A stretch of 64,000 bases of DNA from Sphingopyxis sp. CCNWLW2. Lineage in GTDB: Bacteria > Pseudomonadota > Alphaproteobacteria > Sphingomonadales > Sphingomonadaceae. Under the pieces are notes generated by a model. That model searched no databases and was not told the origin of the DNA. It was given only the letters and a program-made list of their open reading frames with translations. Shown here piece after piece: positions 1 to 8,064 of this stretch. Made by a program: the position numbers and the translations under genes. The stretch lies in the NCBI RefSeq assembly GCF_037095755.1, contig NZ_JBAWKJ010000003.1:620001-684000 (forward strand), in the 5' to 3' direction. Position 1 is the stretch's first letter, and each line of letters begins with the position of its first letter.

Positions 1-69
1 GAAGGAGCGGGGGGGCAAAGAGGTCGGGCTGCGAGGCGGCCCACGATGCGGGCGTGTTGGTCTGCGCAG

Positions 70-276
70 TCACAGCGGAAAGGCGGCCTGCGCTTGCAGG
101 GATCCGACATCCGAGCGGACCAAACGGTAATTGACGCCGTCCGAGAAGCCGGGACCGCTTCCCCAGACCGCTTCCACCATTTTGACTCCATTTTCATGGC
201 CGGGATTGCGCCTTATGAGCGCACGGCGTCCACCGTCCGGGGCATCGGGATCGAAAGGGGTTGGCGCCATTTCCAT
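70..276 (-). pseudogene. Possible N-terminal fragment of an SRAP/YedK-like protein
   Basis: A short minus-strand frame of 68 codons (ATG at 276 or 270) contains the stretch FDPDAPDGGRRALIRRNPG and then a segment ending NYRLVRSD. From memory this resembles the start of one subgroup of SOS-response-associated peptidase (SRAP) proteins found in sphingomonads. Similarity stops after residue 55 or so and the frame closes, so at most this is a truncated remnant. It lies divergent to a second SRAP-like remnant at 333-439, which supports the idea of a decayed SRAP locus. The assignment rests on recall of short motifs only and could be wrong. Confidence 0.3.
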
Positions 277-332
277 ATATGGAACATAATGAGAACGAAG
301 ATGAGTCGCAATGGTCAGGGGGGCGACTGAGA

Positions 333-439
333 ATGTGCAATGATTACTGGCTGGAAGTCGACATCGCTTCGGTTGCGAAGATTTCTACAGCCTCCAGATC
401 GAGATGCTAGAGCGCACCCCCGAGGTAGCTTCGAGGTGA
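333..439 (+). pseudogene. SRAP/YedK N-terminal remnant, frameshifted
   Basis: The frame opens ATG-TGC and reads MCNDYWLEVDIASVA, the usual start of one SRAP (HMCES/YedK) subgroup, whose Cys2 crosslinks to abasic sites in single-stranded DNA. At about 376-379 one base appears to be missing. The next frame continues EDFYSLQIEMLERTPEVASR and stops at 437-439. The first frame itself stops at 408-410. No later SRAP residues follow, because the sequence passes directly into an IS66-type transposase remnant. This is therefore a broken gene, probably cut by an insertion or deletion. The catalytic Cys2 codon remains but the rest of the enzyme is absent. Confidence 0.55.
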
Positions 440-678
440 CTCACGGGCGCGGGCAAGCGGCGGGAGTGACGCCCGAAGTGAAGGTCTCGATCGTCGCGGA
501 GTGCTATCCGGGCCGTGAGGGCGTCAGTGCTGTGGCGCGCCGGCATGGGCTGGATCCTCGCAGGTTTACGCATGGCGCCGGGATTTGCACACGCAGTTCG
601 AGGCCGCGGGGTTGATCGTCTCGCCGACCGTTTGCGAGCTTGCTGAGCGTTTCGGTCAGCCATTCTTGTGGGTTTAGC
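430..678 (+). mobile_element. IS66-type transposase OrfA (TnpA) remnant
   Basis: One frame encodes VKVSIVAECYPGREGVSAVARRHGLDP, the helix-turn-helix part of IS66-family OrfA proteins. At about 556-561 the frame shifts. The continuation in the next frame (from 561) reads QVYAWRRD, then a run containing EAAGLIVSP and a stop at 676-678, as expected for the rest of OrfA. Neither OrfB/TnpB nor the large TnpC follows, and terminal inverted repeats were not found. It is a decayed insertion-sequence fragment abutting the SRAP remnant and carries no functional transposase. Confidence 0.7.
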
Positions 679-722
679 CACCGATGGCGAGGCTCCACAA
701 TAGAACTATCTGCAAACCGTCC

Positions 723-770
723 AGATCGGCCAAAAGATCGGCCAAAAGATCGGCCAAAAGATCGGCCAAT
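723..770. repeat. Four-unit 12-bp tandem repeat (AGATCGGCCAAA)
   Basis: Four contiguous copies of AGATCGGCCAAA run from 723 to 770; the last copy ends AAT instead of AAA. The core GATCGGCC occurs again at 826-833, next to a small inverted repeat CGGCC-N6-GGCCG. The tract is non-coding and sits between the IS66 remnant and the end of the minus-strand operon that follows. It could be a slippage product, an iteron-like binding array or part of a lost element end. No function can be assigned from sequence. Confidence 0.85.
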
Positions 771-922
771 TTAGGATGCTATGAGGTAGTATCTTACAGA
801 AATCGAAGATTTTTCTTCCAATCAATGATCGGCCACATTTGGCCGAAATAATCGAGCGGAGACCAGTCTGATCGGACTTTTGACGTGAACACGGTAGACG
901 AGATTGAGGCCAGATCGTCTTT

Positions 923-1363
923 TCAGCCGTAAATCATTCCCAAAAGATACCCGACCACTTTGTCGAGATCACCAAGCTCGCCGCTGGTCATTATGGCCAA
1001 CGCACTTCTACCCTCAAAAATCTCGTCCGCATTCGGCGCACGCAACCAGTCGGCCGTTCGCTCCTCGGGAAAGAGCGTTATGAGAGATCCATAGATCGAC
1101 AAAACGCAGCCGATCCTCACGATCACATCGACTGGAATCGCGACGGCCTCATGCGTTCGCACGCGGACCTTCCAATCTTCGAAGGTCGCGAGGTCATATA
1201 TGCCTAGCAGATCCATTTGCTCCTCGTCGCTCAGGCTCCACAGCTCAGCGATATTGAGGAATGTGCGCATGCCCGCCCCGCCATGTTGCATGGGATCAAC
1301 ACCGCGTTTGATGAAATAGGCCCTGGCTGCGAGTCTCGCGTCGTTCGGTTTGTCAGTGCTCAT
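923..1363 (-). CDS. MbcA/ParS/Xre-type antitoxin-like protein (DUF2384 domain)
   Basis: A protein of 146 residues when started at the ATG at 1363, which reads MSTDKPNDARLAARAYF. The C-terminal half has the DUF2384 toxin-binding pattern: an early VRIGCVLSIYGSLITLF helix, then a tail with EIFEGRSALAIMTSG, the GxSALxxMxxG signature that precedes the final helix of MbcA/ParS antitoxins. Family members neutralise RES-type NAD+-degrading toxins or other partners. No RES-domain gene lies next to it. Its start overlaps the end of the upstream unrecognised gene by 11 bp, so the two are probably co-translated and that gene is the obvious partner candidate. The antitoxin role is inference from the domain. 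Confidence 0.65.
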   Translation of the reverse strand: MSTDKPNDARLAARAYFIKRGVDPMQHGGAGMRTFLNIAELWSLSDEEQMDLLGIYDLATFEDWKVRVRTHEAVAIPVDVIVRIGCVLSIYGSLITLFPEERTADWLRAPNADEIFEGRSALAIMTSGELGDLDKVVGYLLGMIYG

Positions 1364-1820
1364 CGGGCTGCAACACATCAAAATCCACCGACGAGGTCAG
1401 CCCCTTCGGGGTCAGCCTGAATATGGGTCCGCCCGGATCATGACCGGGCATGAAATGGATAAAGCCATCGAGCAAACAGGGACGATATTCCCGGTGCCAA
1501 GTCGGCACGAGACCATCGACCCCTATGTCGAGGATTATCTTCTTCGCGCCGTCGCAGGGCCGCGAGATTCGGACGATCAGCGCGTCGCACTTCGATAAGC
1601 ACATCGCGTTCGCGACCCTAGGCCGATCGGTTCCGTTGGACGCTGTCGATGGCACGACGAGAAGGAACGCGTCGGGCGCTATCAGATATCGTGCAAACTC
1701 GGGCGGTAGGACGGGGAGCTTGCCATCCAGTTCCAGCCCGGCAGTCCGTACGATCGCAAGTGCAGCCATTAATGTCTCAGCTTCCTCGAGCCGATCTTTG
1801 GCGGTCATATATTTTTTCAT
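1353..1820 (-). CDS. Hypothetical protein, possible partner of the DUF2384 protein
   Basis: A protein of 155 residues from the ATG at 1820 (MKKYMTAKDRLEEAE). A longer TTG start at 1826 is possible. The N-terminus has a short helical stretch; the middle (PVLPPEFARYLIAPDAFLL) and the Cys-rich CLSKCDALIVRISRPC segment are followed by a region with many aromatic and proline residues. I recognise no family, and the RES-toxin motif is absent. The gene overlaps the DUF2384 gene by 11 bp and begins 134 bp after the MobA/MobL-like gene, with a strong hairpin between them. Reading this strand is preferred because the neighbouring genes here carry recognisable domains and ribosome-binding sites. Confidence 0.5.
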   Translation of the reverse strand: MKKYMTAKDRLEEAETLMAALAIVRTAGLELDGKLPVLPPEFARYLIAPDAFLLVVPSTASNGTDRPRVANAMCLSKCDALIVRISRPCDGAKKIILDIGVDGLVPTWHREYRPCLLDGFIHFMPGHDPGGPIFRLTPKGLTSSVDFDVLQPDEH

Positions 1821-1836
1821 CGTCAATCCAGTCTTC

Positions 1837-1863
1837 GCAGCGGTCGGGCTGGGCGACCGCTGC
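1837..1863. promoter_or_regulatory. Perfect 10-bp inverted repeat between operon genes
   Basis: GCAGCGGTCG at 1837-1846 and its exact complement at 1854-1863 flank a 7-nt loop. The element lies 16 bp upstream of the ATG at 1820, in the gap after the MobA/MobL-like gene. There is no T-run on the minus-strand side, so it is more likely an RNA hairpin limiting readthrough, or an operator for the downstream toxin-antitoxin-like pair, than a classical terminator. A second small palindrome (CGTCGGC-A-GCCGACG, 1934-1948) sits just past the stop of the MobA-like gene. Confidence 0.5.
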
Positions 1864-1953
1864 TTTCATCTGTTCGTACCAGCCAAAAGCTGGTTCTTCT
1901 TCTGTGAGGGGAAACTCCGGCCAACGTCCGGAGCGTCGGCAGCCGACGTCAGG

Positions 1954-2574
1954 TTATCCGCCAGCGGTGTCGGTACCGTCTCGCCGCTTCTGCCAGTCGG
2001 CCCATTCGGCAGCGATCATCGCCTTGCCTGCGTCGGCGGAAAACGGACGGACAAAGGGACCGAAGCCAAAGCATTGGAGCTCGCGGGCCATCGCCATCAG
2101 ATGGATGTGCGGCGGATTGGTCGAGCCGACCGCAACAGGCAGATGCATTGCGGCGATGACGGCGACGTTGCGTTCCCGGCACAGGCGATCGCGTGCAAAG
2201 GCGCGAACATCTTCCCAGGTCTGATGCAGGCGATCGGGATTGGGAAAGCGAAGCGTGATCATCACAAGGAGATCCTTGAGATTGTTGCACGCCTGCTCCT
2301 CATATTTTTCGCAGAGCCGTTTCGGGTCAAGAAATTCGTCACTCGCGTGCGGCGGCAACAGCACATCCCAGCGATAGCAGCTGGGCACCCAGGGTGCGGC
2401 AACGTCGGCTTTCCGACCCGGACAAAGGCGCTTGAGCACGGAGACTGGAACGGTCTGAATGGGGCCGTCCTTGATCTGCCGTCGGACGACGCCGAAGATA
2501 AAAGTTGGATCGTCGCCGCCGGGGATCGGGACGAAATCGAGATTTCCGAGGGCAGGGATCTTTTTCATCACCAT
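1954..2574 (-). CDS. Short MobA/MobL-like relaxase-family protein
   Basis: A protein of 206 residues. The start at 2574 is supported by GGAGG six bases upstream. Around residues 100-175 it follows the MobA/MobL relaxase layout: RFPNPDRLHQTWEDVRAFARD, a strand, then NPPHIHLMAMARELQCFGFG, which matches the family pattern NPHxHxxxxxRxxxxxGFG (relaxase motif III, metal-binding His residues). Full relaxases are much longer and often carry a helicase or primase part. Here only a relaxase-sized domain is present, and the catalytic Tyr cannot be placed with confidence. The start overlaps the upstream 220-residue gene by 7 bp. A role in mobilisation or a derived nicking function is inferred. Confidence 0.5.
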   Translation of the reverse strand: MVMKKIPALGNLDFVPIPGGDDPTFIFGVVRRQIKDGPIQTVPVSVLKRLCPGRKADVAAPWVPSCYRWDVLLPPHASDEFLDPKRLCEKYEEQACNNLKDLLVMITLRFPNPDRLHQTWEDVRAFARDRLCRERNVAVIAAMHLPVAVGSTNPPHIHLMAMARELQCFGFGPFVRPFSADAGKAMIAAEWADWQKRRDGTDTAGG

Positions 2575-3230
2575 GACCAGCCTCCGATCCGGTGTGAGGC
2601 CAGGTGCGCGCTCGCCCGGTCCAGTCCGGCATCGCAGTCCCAGTGGTCCGAGTAAGGCGCATGTTCTGACAGGAACAGTCCGTGGCGCATCAGCTGGATC
2701 GACGGCCCGCTACCCGGCGGCACCAACCAGCCGTCGCCGGCGAGGGTGCGGTAAAGGCGATAGTCGAGGAGCCAGCTCAGGTCAGCAGGGCCGGGCAGGG
2801 CGACGTCGACCGTCAAGTCGGGAGCCGATCCGTCGGCCGACCGCCGAAGCAACAGGACAGGACAACCCATCGCGATGGCGACGACCTCCGCCTCGCCGAG
2901 GAACAGCGGCGACTGGCTCGCGGTCGCATGGACGATGACGGCTGGCGTCTTGAGCAAAAGACTGCCGGGCAGCAGGGCTGCCGCCAATCCATGGCCGCTG
3001 CTGGTCGAACTATGCATGAGCGTGGCGACATGGTGCATGACCTTGCTGTCGGCCCGCGTCACCGCGGTGAGCGAAACACGTCCCTTCAGGACCGTGTGAA
3101 GCATTGTCGTGTGAAGAACCCCTTGTGACGACTCGCCGCCGGCGCGGGGTGGGTATTCGTCATTTGCCCGGTCGGCCAAGTTTAGCGGATCGGCTATTGT
3201 CGTAAATTGCATTGAACTGCTCATATCCAT
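2568..3230 (-). CDS. Hypothetical protein, first gene of the MobA-like operon
   Basis: A protein of 220 residues beginning MDMSSSMQF (alternative ATGs at 3224 and 3212). No clear ribosome-binding site precedes it, so the exact start is uncertain. The N-terminal 80 residues are polar with many Thr, His and Met. The centre has a hydrophobic stretch (LAAALLPGSLLLKTPAVIVHA) and a segment VAIAMGCPVLLLRRS, looking like alternating strands of a globular alpha/beta protein. The C-terminus is rich in Trp, His and Asp. I recognise no family. It heads the four-gene minus-strand unit and its stop overlaps the MobA-like start by 7 bp, so the two products are probably made together. Confidence 0.45.
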   Translation of the reverse strand: MDMSSSMQFTTIADPLNLADRANDEYPPRAGGESSQGVLHTTMLHTVLKGRVSLTAVTRADSKVMHHVATLMHSSTSSGHGLAAALLPGSLLLKTPAVIVHATASQSPLFLGEAEVVAIAMGCPVLLLRRSADGSAPDLTVDVALPGPADLSWLLDYRLYRTLAGDGWLVPPGSGPSIQLMRHGLFLSEHAPYSDHWDCDAGLDRASAHLASHRIGGWSW

Positions 3231-3765
3231 GAACCCGGTTGCCGGGGCTCGGGGCGGCAGCCCTCCTTCAGATCTCTTTCATCCTTCCAGCAGGGCCAAC
3301 CTGCGTCTTCCTCCCCCATTTCCAACGGCAGCAGCCGCCGCACGCCGTTAGCGCCACGGGTGCGTCATTGACGAAAAAGTGGTGCTCGCCTTGCTGGCAT
3401 TGGCCTCGGCGCAGCCCGACCTCGGCGAACCCGACCTATCTCAAAGCACAGGGTCACTGGCCATTCGGCCGATCCAAACCTGTCTGCCCGTACGATATCG
3501 GCAGTCCGGTCAAATGCGCCATCAAGGTTTCAGTAAGAAGCCCCCGGCACCGGAACTGCTGACCCTGTTGCTCCGGTGTCAACCTCGCCGCTGGAGCTCC
3601 TCTCATCCCAGGCGCTCCAGCGGCTCCTTCCGACAGGAACATATCCGATGAGGCTCTATTTATTGGACCGACGTCGAATTTCCAGCTCAGGTCGCGGTTT
3701 TATGCGACTGTCTTGCTGCACACGCGCAATGCAGGCAACGACCGAGATCGAGCAGGCGAGCTGGC
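3231..3765. other. Gene-free stretch of about 535 bp
   Basis: No frame in this stretch has a convincing start, ribosome-binding site or recognisable motif on either strand; the small frames present are low-complexity Arg/Pro/Ser readings. It separates the accessory minus-strand operon from the plus-strand TMEM175-like gene and must contain the operon's promoter near 3240. I see no repeat or RNA structure in it that I would defend. Confidence 0.5.
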
Positions 3766-4389
3766 GTGAGCGATAGCGACCCTACGCTGGGCGGCGATAT
3801 CGGTCGTCGCGGAATGCCGTCTGGGCGGATGGAAGCATTAACCGATGGCGTGGTTGCTATCGTCATCACGGTGATGGTCATAGAATTGCGTGTTCCCGCC
3901 GGCAATGGTTGGGTAGGCTTGGCGGCGAGTTTGCCGCTGCTCCTCGTTTACGCACTGAGCTTCGTGAACGTCGGTCTTTTTTGGAACAATCACCATCACC
4001 TGCTGCAGGCGACCGGTCGCATCGACGGGCGGGTGCTATGGGCCAATCTCTTCCATCTCTTCTGGCTCAGCCTTATTCCCTATACGATCCGCTGGCTCGA
4101 CGAGAGCGGCTTCGCCGCGCTCGCGGTGGCGGCGTACGGCGTCATCCTCGGCATGGCATCGATCGGTTATGAACTTCTCGTGCGCACGATCATCGCTTCG
4201 CATCCCGGAAATGCGGTGATCGCGCGAGCGGTCGGCCGCGATATCAAGGGCCGTGTCAGTGTCGCATCCTACGCGCTGGCGGCCGGCCTTGCCCTTGTGC
4301 ACCCCGGGATCGCCCTGGCGATCTATCTGGCCATCATTCTGCTGTGGCTCGTCCCCGACCGCAGAATGGAACGGATATTGAGCGACTGA
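3766..4389 (+). CDS. TMEM175-like (DUF1211) integral membrane protein, putative K+ channel
   Basis: A protein of 207 residues with a GTG start (an internal ATG at 3814 is an alternative). Near the first membrane segment it has RMEALTDGVVAIVITVMVIEL, matching the R-x3-(F/L)(S/T)DGV-(F/V)AI signature at the pore helix of prokaryotic TMEM175 proteins. Further hydrophobic segments follow at roughly residues 50-70, 90-107, 115-135 and 160-195, giving the expected six-helix unit, with the conserved NVGLFWNNHHHLL and LFWLSLIPY motifs. Bacterial members form tetrameric potassium-leak channels. It stands alone on the plus strand. Family membership is confident; the ion-channel role is inferred. Confidence 0.8.
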   Translation: MSDSDPTLGGDIGRRGMPSGRMEALTDGVVAIVITVMVIELRVPAGNGWVGLAASLPLLLVYALSFVNVGLFWNNHHHLLQATGRIDGRVLWANLFHLFWLSLIPYTIRWLDESGFAALAVAAYGVILGMASIGYELLVRTIIASHPGNAVIARAVGRDIKGRVSVASYALAAGLALVHPGIALAIYLAIILLWLVPDRRMERILSD

Positions 4390-4439
4390 GGGCAGTCGCC
4401 GCGGCTTGGTACATTCGCATCCACCGGTCTTGCCCCTGC

Positions 4440-4454
4440 CGCGCATTCTGCGCG
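4440..4454 (+). terminator. Possible weak terminator after the TMEM175-like gene
   Basis: CGCGCA-TTC-TGCGCG forms a 6-bp stem with a 3-nt loop, followed by CTGCTATTTTTAAC. The stem is short but the T-tract makes a rho-independent terminator plausible between the channel gene and the cytochrome b gene that starts at 4498. Confidence 0.35.
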
Positions 4455-4497
4455 CTGCTATTTTTAACTTTATTTTGGCGCGAGTGATGGACCATCG

Positions 4498-5786
4498 ATG
4501 AGCTTTCCCTGGACGAAACCCTATGAACCCGCGCATCCGCTTATGCTGTGGCTCGACCAGAAACTGCCGCTACCGCGCTTAGTCTATAACGCGACGGGCG
4601 GCGGCTATCCGGTGCCGCGGAACCTGAATTTTTTCTGGAACTTCGGCGTGTTGAACGGAGTGGCGCTGGTGATCCAGATTGTCACCGGAGTGGTGCTTGC
4701 GATGCATTATGCCGCGAATAACGGCATCGCGTTCAACTCGGTCGAGCATATCATGCGCGACGTCAACGCCGGCTGGTTGATCCGCTATATTCATATGAAC
4801 GGCGCGTCGCTGTTCTTCGCCTCGGTTTATATCCATATGTTTCGTGGACTCTATTACGGCTCATACAAGGCGCCGCGCGAAATGGCGTGGCTGATGGGAT
4901 TGGTGATCCTTCTCTTGCTGATGGCGACGGCCTTCATGGGCTATGTCCTTCCATGGGGCCAGATGAGCTTTTGGGGTGCGAAGGTCATCACCGGCCTGTT
5001 CAGCGCGATTCCGCTGGTCGGCGAGCCGATCCAGACTTGGCTGATCGGCGGCTATGCGCCCGACAATGCCACATTGAACCGCTTTTTTGCGCTCCACTAC
5101 CTGCTGCCCTTCGTGATCGCGGGCGTGGTGGTGCTGCATATCTGGGCGATCCATATTCCAGGATCGAACAATCCGACGGGAGTCGATGTCAAAGGGCCGC
5201 AGGACACAGTGCCTTTCCATCCCTTTTACACCGCCAAGGACGGCTTCGCGGTGGTGCTCACTTTGTTCGCGGGGCTTGTGTTCTTCTTTCCCAACGCGCT
5301 CGGCCATCCCGACAATTATGTCCCGGCAAATCCGCTTTCGACTCCGGCTCACATCGTCCCCGAATGGTATTTCTGGCCGTTCTATGCGATCCTTCGCGCC
5401 TTAACGGTCGACTTCATCCTCCCGGCAAAGCTGCTCGGAGTGTTGGCAATGTTCACCTCGATCTTCCTGCTATTCTTTCTGCCGTGGCTCGACACCTCGC
5501 CGGTACGGTCGGGCGCTTATCGGCCGCTGTTCCGGAAATTCTTTTGGTACGGACTGGTGCCATGCGTGCTCGTTCTCGGCTATTGCGGCGGCGCGCCGGC
5601 CGAGCAGCCCTATGTGGTGATTTCGCAGATCGCCGCCTTTACTATTTCGCTCATTTTCTGATCATCCTGCCGGTCGTCGCCAGAATCGAGAAGCCGTTGC
5701 CGCTGCCAACGTCGATCACCGCGGCGGTGCTCGGCTTTCCGGATGCCAGCCCCGCCGTCGCCGATGCCGGGTACGGCCGGGAATAA
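4498..5786 (+). pseudogene. petB: Orphan cytochrome b of the bc1 complex, frameshifted near the C-terminus
   Basis: The first 387 codons encode an almost complete cytochrome b. It has the haem-ligand histidine helices ([48 protein letters not shown]) and the Qo-site [13 protein letters not shown] motif (standard PEWY). At about 5640 the frame ends as FTISLIF-stop. In the next frame the expected ending [21 protein letters not shown] follows, finishing at 5786. Restoring one T in the TTT run near 5640 joins the two into a protein of about 429 residues, the usual length. Neither the Rieske (petA) nor the cytochrome c1 (petC) gene is adjacent, so this looks like a second, isolated copy. The frameshift may be a real mutation or a sequence error. 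Confidence 0.85.
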
Positions 5787-5835
5787 CGCGCAGCAGCCAA
5801 ACGAACCCGCGAGGTCCGACCAGTGATGCTTGCAA

Positions 5836-7122
5836 TTAGGGTCGAGCCGCAGGGAGCGTGAAGCGGAACACGGCGCCGCCCGCGGGGTGGTTCGACGCGA
5901 CCATCCGGCCTCCGTGAGCGGTGATGATCGCCTGACAGACGGCCAGTCCGATGCCCATACCGTCGGGCTTGGTGGTGAAAAAGCTGTCGAAGATTCGGCC
6001 GAGGTCTTCCTCGGCAATGCCGGCACCGTTGTCGCGGACCGAGAAGAACACATCGTCGTCAGCGGTCCCGCTGGCTAGGTCGATACGCCCTTCTGCCGTG
6101 CCGGCTTGCGCCAACGCCTGAAGGCTGTTCACGAGGAGATTCACGACCACCTGCTGGAGCTGGACGCAATCGCCGCGTACTTGCGGCAGACCAACATTGA
6201 GCGCAGTCGACAAGGAGATCGCGCGCATCTCGATGTCGTGGCGGACGAACAATAGCGCCTCTTCGACCACGGCGTTAAGATCGAGTGCAACCGGATCAGG
6301 GAGCTGTGGCGCGACCATGGTGCGAATGCGTTGAACGATCTGACTCGCGAGCCGCGCACTATCCGCGATGCGGTCGACCAACTGGCGCACCTTGGCCAGG
6401 TCCGGCTCGGTGCGCGAAAGCCAGCGCAGGCTGGTTTCGGCGTTCATCGTGATGGCGGACAGGGGCTGGTTCACCTCGTGCGCGATCGAGCTGGTGAGTT
6501 CGCCGAGTGTGGCGATCCGTGTGGCACGGCTGTAGTCCTCCCGGACCTGCCTTAGCTGAGCTTCGGTGCGCAGTCGCTCGGTGACATCTTCGAACGTAAG
6601 GAGCGTGACGTCGAGCGGCTCGGGCGGTGTCGGATATGTCACCGAGAGCTGGACGTCGCGCAGCCGGCCGTCGAAGGTCAGCAGCTTCATTATCTCGGAG
6701 TGATTGCGGCGGCGATCGAAATGCGCGGCGATTACCCGTTTAGCGGTGTCGGGAGAGGCGGCGAACAGGTAATCCACCGGCGCGATCAGGCGGTTTGCAC
6801 CATCGGCTCCGAACAACTCGACCGCCTGTCGGTTGGCATCGGTTACCCGAACGACGTTGCGTGAATGGAACATCAAGGCGGGATTGGCCGCGAGATAGGA
6901 AGTGATGTCGCTGACCCCAGCGCAGCGGAGGTCATCGAATATCGGCAGCATCGCAGTCGAATCCACCTGCACCAGTGCCCAGGGAAGATTATGGATGAGG
7001 TTGCGATAGCGCTTTTCGCTCTCGCGTAATGACCGCCGCGGACGTACATCCGCCGTGCTGCTATCCAGGGGAAGGTAGCCCGTCGGCGGCCGTCCCGCGA
7101 AATCCGGTGCAAATATAGCCAT
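5836..7122 (-). CDS. PAS-containing sensor histidine kinase, FixL-like
   Basis: A protein of 428 residues from the ATG at 7122; a start further upstream would overlap the regulator gene. Residues 35-185 form a PAS-like sensor region without haem-binding features I can verify. The H-box GELTSSIAHEVNQPLSAI places the phospho-acceptor at His215. The N-box region and the G-boxes VRDNGAGI, FFTTKPDGMGIGL and the final GGAVFRF follow, as in FixL/NtrB-type HisKA-HATPase kinases. It starts 8 bp after the FixJ-like regulator gene, so the pair is one operon. It is clearly paralogous to the kinase at 25476-27515, sharing the RYRxLxxxxPxALxQVD sensor motif and the DGR-RDV-xSVTYP segment. It is soluble; the signal sensed is unknown. 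Confidence 0.9.
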   Translation of the reverse strand: MAIFAPDFAGRPPTGYLPLDSSTADVRPRRSLRESEKRYRNLIHNLPWALVQVDSTAMLPIFDDLRCAGVSDITSYLAANPALMFHSRNVVRVTDANRQAVELFGADGANRLIAPVDYLFAASPDTAKRVIAAHFDRRRNHSEIMKLLTFDGRLRDVQLSVTYPTPPEPLDVTLLTFEDVTERLRTEAQLRQVREDYSRATRIATLGELTSSIAHEVNQPLSAITMNAETSLRWLSRTEPDLAKVRQLVDRIADSARLASQIVQRIRTMVAPQLPDPVALDLNAVVEEALLFVRHDIEMRAISLSTALNVGLPQVRGDCVQLQQVVVNLLVNSLQALAQAGTAEGRIDLASGTADDDVFFSVRDNGAGIAEEDLGRIFDSFFTTKPDGMGIGLAVCQAIITAHGGRMVASNHPAGGAVFRFTLPAARP

Positions 7123-7130
7123 AAGAAACT

Positions 7131-7820
7131 CTAGCTCCCCGCATCGCGCAGATCGGCCGGGAGCACGTCCCAAGCCCTGATGAGTTCACCGACTGTGTTG
7201 ACCGCCATTTTGCGTCTTATGCTGCCACGGTGGAGCTTCACCGTGACTTCGCTGATCCCAAGATCGTAGGCGATTTGCTTGTTCAGCCGCCCGCGTGCGA
7301 GGTGCCGCAGGACCTCGCGTTCCCGCGCGGTAAGATTTACGTAACGGTCCATTTGCCGCCTGACATTATGCGCGTCAGCCCGCAGGACTATATCGCGCTC
7401 GATCCCCGCCGTAACAGCGTCGAGCAGCGACTGGTCGCGGACGGGCTTGGTCAGGAAATCCACCGCGCCGGCCTTCATGGCCTGCACCGTCATCGCGATG
7501 TCCCCATGGCCCGTAAGGAAGACGATCGGCTTGGCGTTGCCGGTGGCGGCGAAATGTTGCTGGAGATCAAGCCCGCTCGATCCGGGCATCCGCACATCGA
7601 GCACCAGGCAACCTGGCCGATCGGGAAGCTCTGCCTCGAGCAGCTCGCGTGTCGAGCCAAAGCCGGCCGTGTCGATACCAACCGAGAACAACAGTTCCTC
7701 GATCGCGGTCCGGACCGCCGCGTCATCATCGACGATCAACACCAGCGGCCGATCCGGCGGGCCCGCTAATGCAGGGGATGCGTTCTCGGGGTCAGGGTTC
7801 AACGGCAATCCCTGGTTCAT
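7131..7820 (-). CDS. FixJ-family response regulator
   Basis: A protein of 229 residues. The ATG at 7820, with GGAG five bases upstream, is preferred over a GTG at 7826. The receiver domain (residues 27-140) has the acidic pocket IVDDD, the phospho-acceptor Asp75 in LDVRMPG, the conserved Thr in FLTGHG and the Lys in LTKPV. The C-terminal LuxR/FixJ-type helix-turn-helix (LTAREREVLRHLARGRLNKQIAYDLGISEVTVKLHR) follows. It is the upstream partner of the kinase at 5836-7122 and is nearly colinear with the regulator at 24348-24998, sharing GSTRELLE and MPGSSGLDLQQ. Targets are unknown, but nearby detoxification genes are plausible. Confidence 0.92.
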   Translation of the reverse strand: MNQGLPLNPDPENASPALAGPPDRPLVLIVDDDAAVRTAIEELLFSVGIDTAGFGSTRELLEAELPDRPGCLVLDVRMPGSSGLDLQQHFAATGNAKPIVFLTGHGDIAMTVQAMKAGAVDFLTKPVRDQSLLDAVTAGIERDIVLRADAHNVRRQMDRYVNLTAREREVLRHLARGRLNKQIAYDLGISEVTVKLHRGSIRRKMAVNTVGELIRAWDVLPADLRDAGS

Positions 7821-8064
7821 GGGCACTCCGGGTGGTTGCGGTTGGAGACGAAGCCAATCTTCTCACAGCACCGGGGCGCACGAAATCCCGAACACGGGTA
7901 TCCGCTGCCCCCCAATTTGGGGAGCGCGGTTTTGCCGGATAGGGCGGTGGTTACATCGCTCGACCGTGCCCTAGCGCGATGCGTGCAGCGATGCGGCGCG
8001 CGCGTGGCTATAATCGCCGAGGGGGCGGTCGATTAATCCGGCGCGATCAGTCGGTGGGCGTCTA

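Noticed and set aside
1450..2655. Plus-strand open frame of 401 codons across the DUF2384/MobA-like operon
   Set aside because: No motif is seen in it. The minus strand has a DUF2384 domain, a MobA-like motif and a good Shine-Dalgarno sequence, so the minus-strand reading is preferred.
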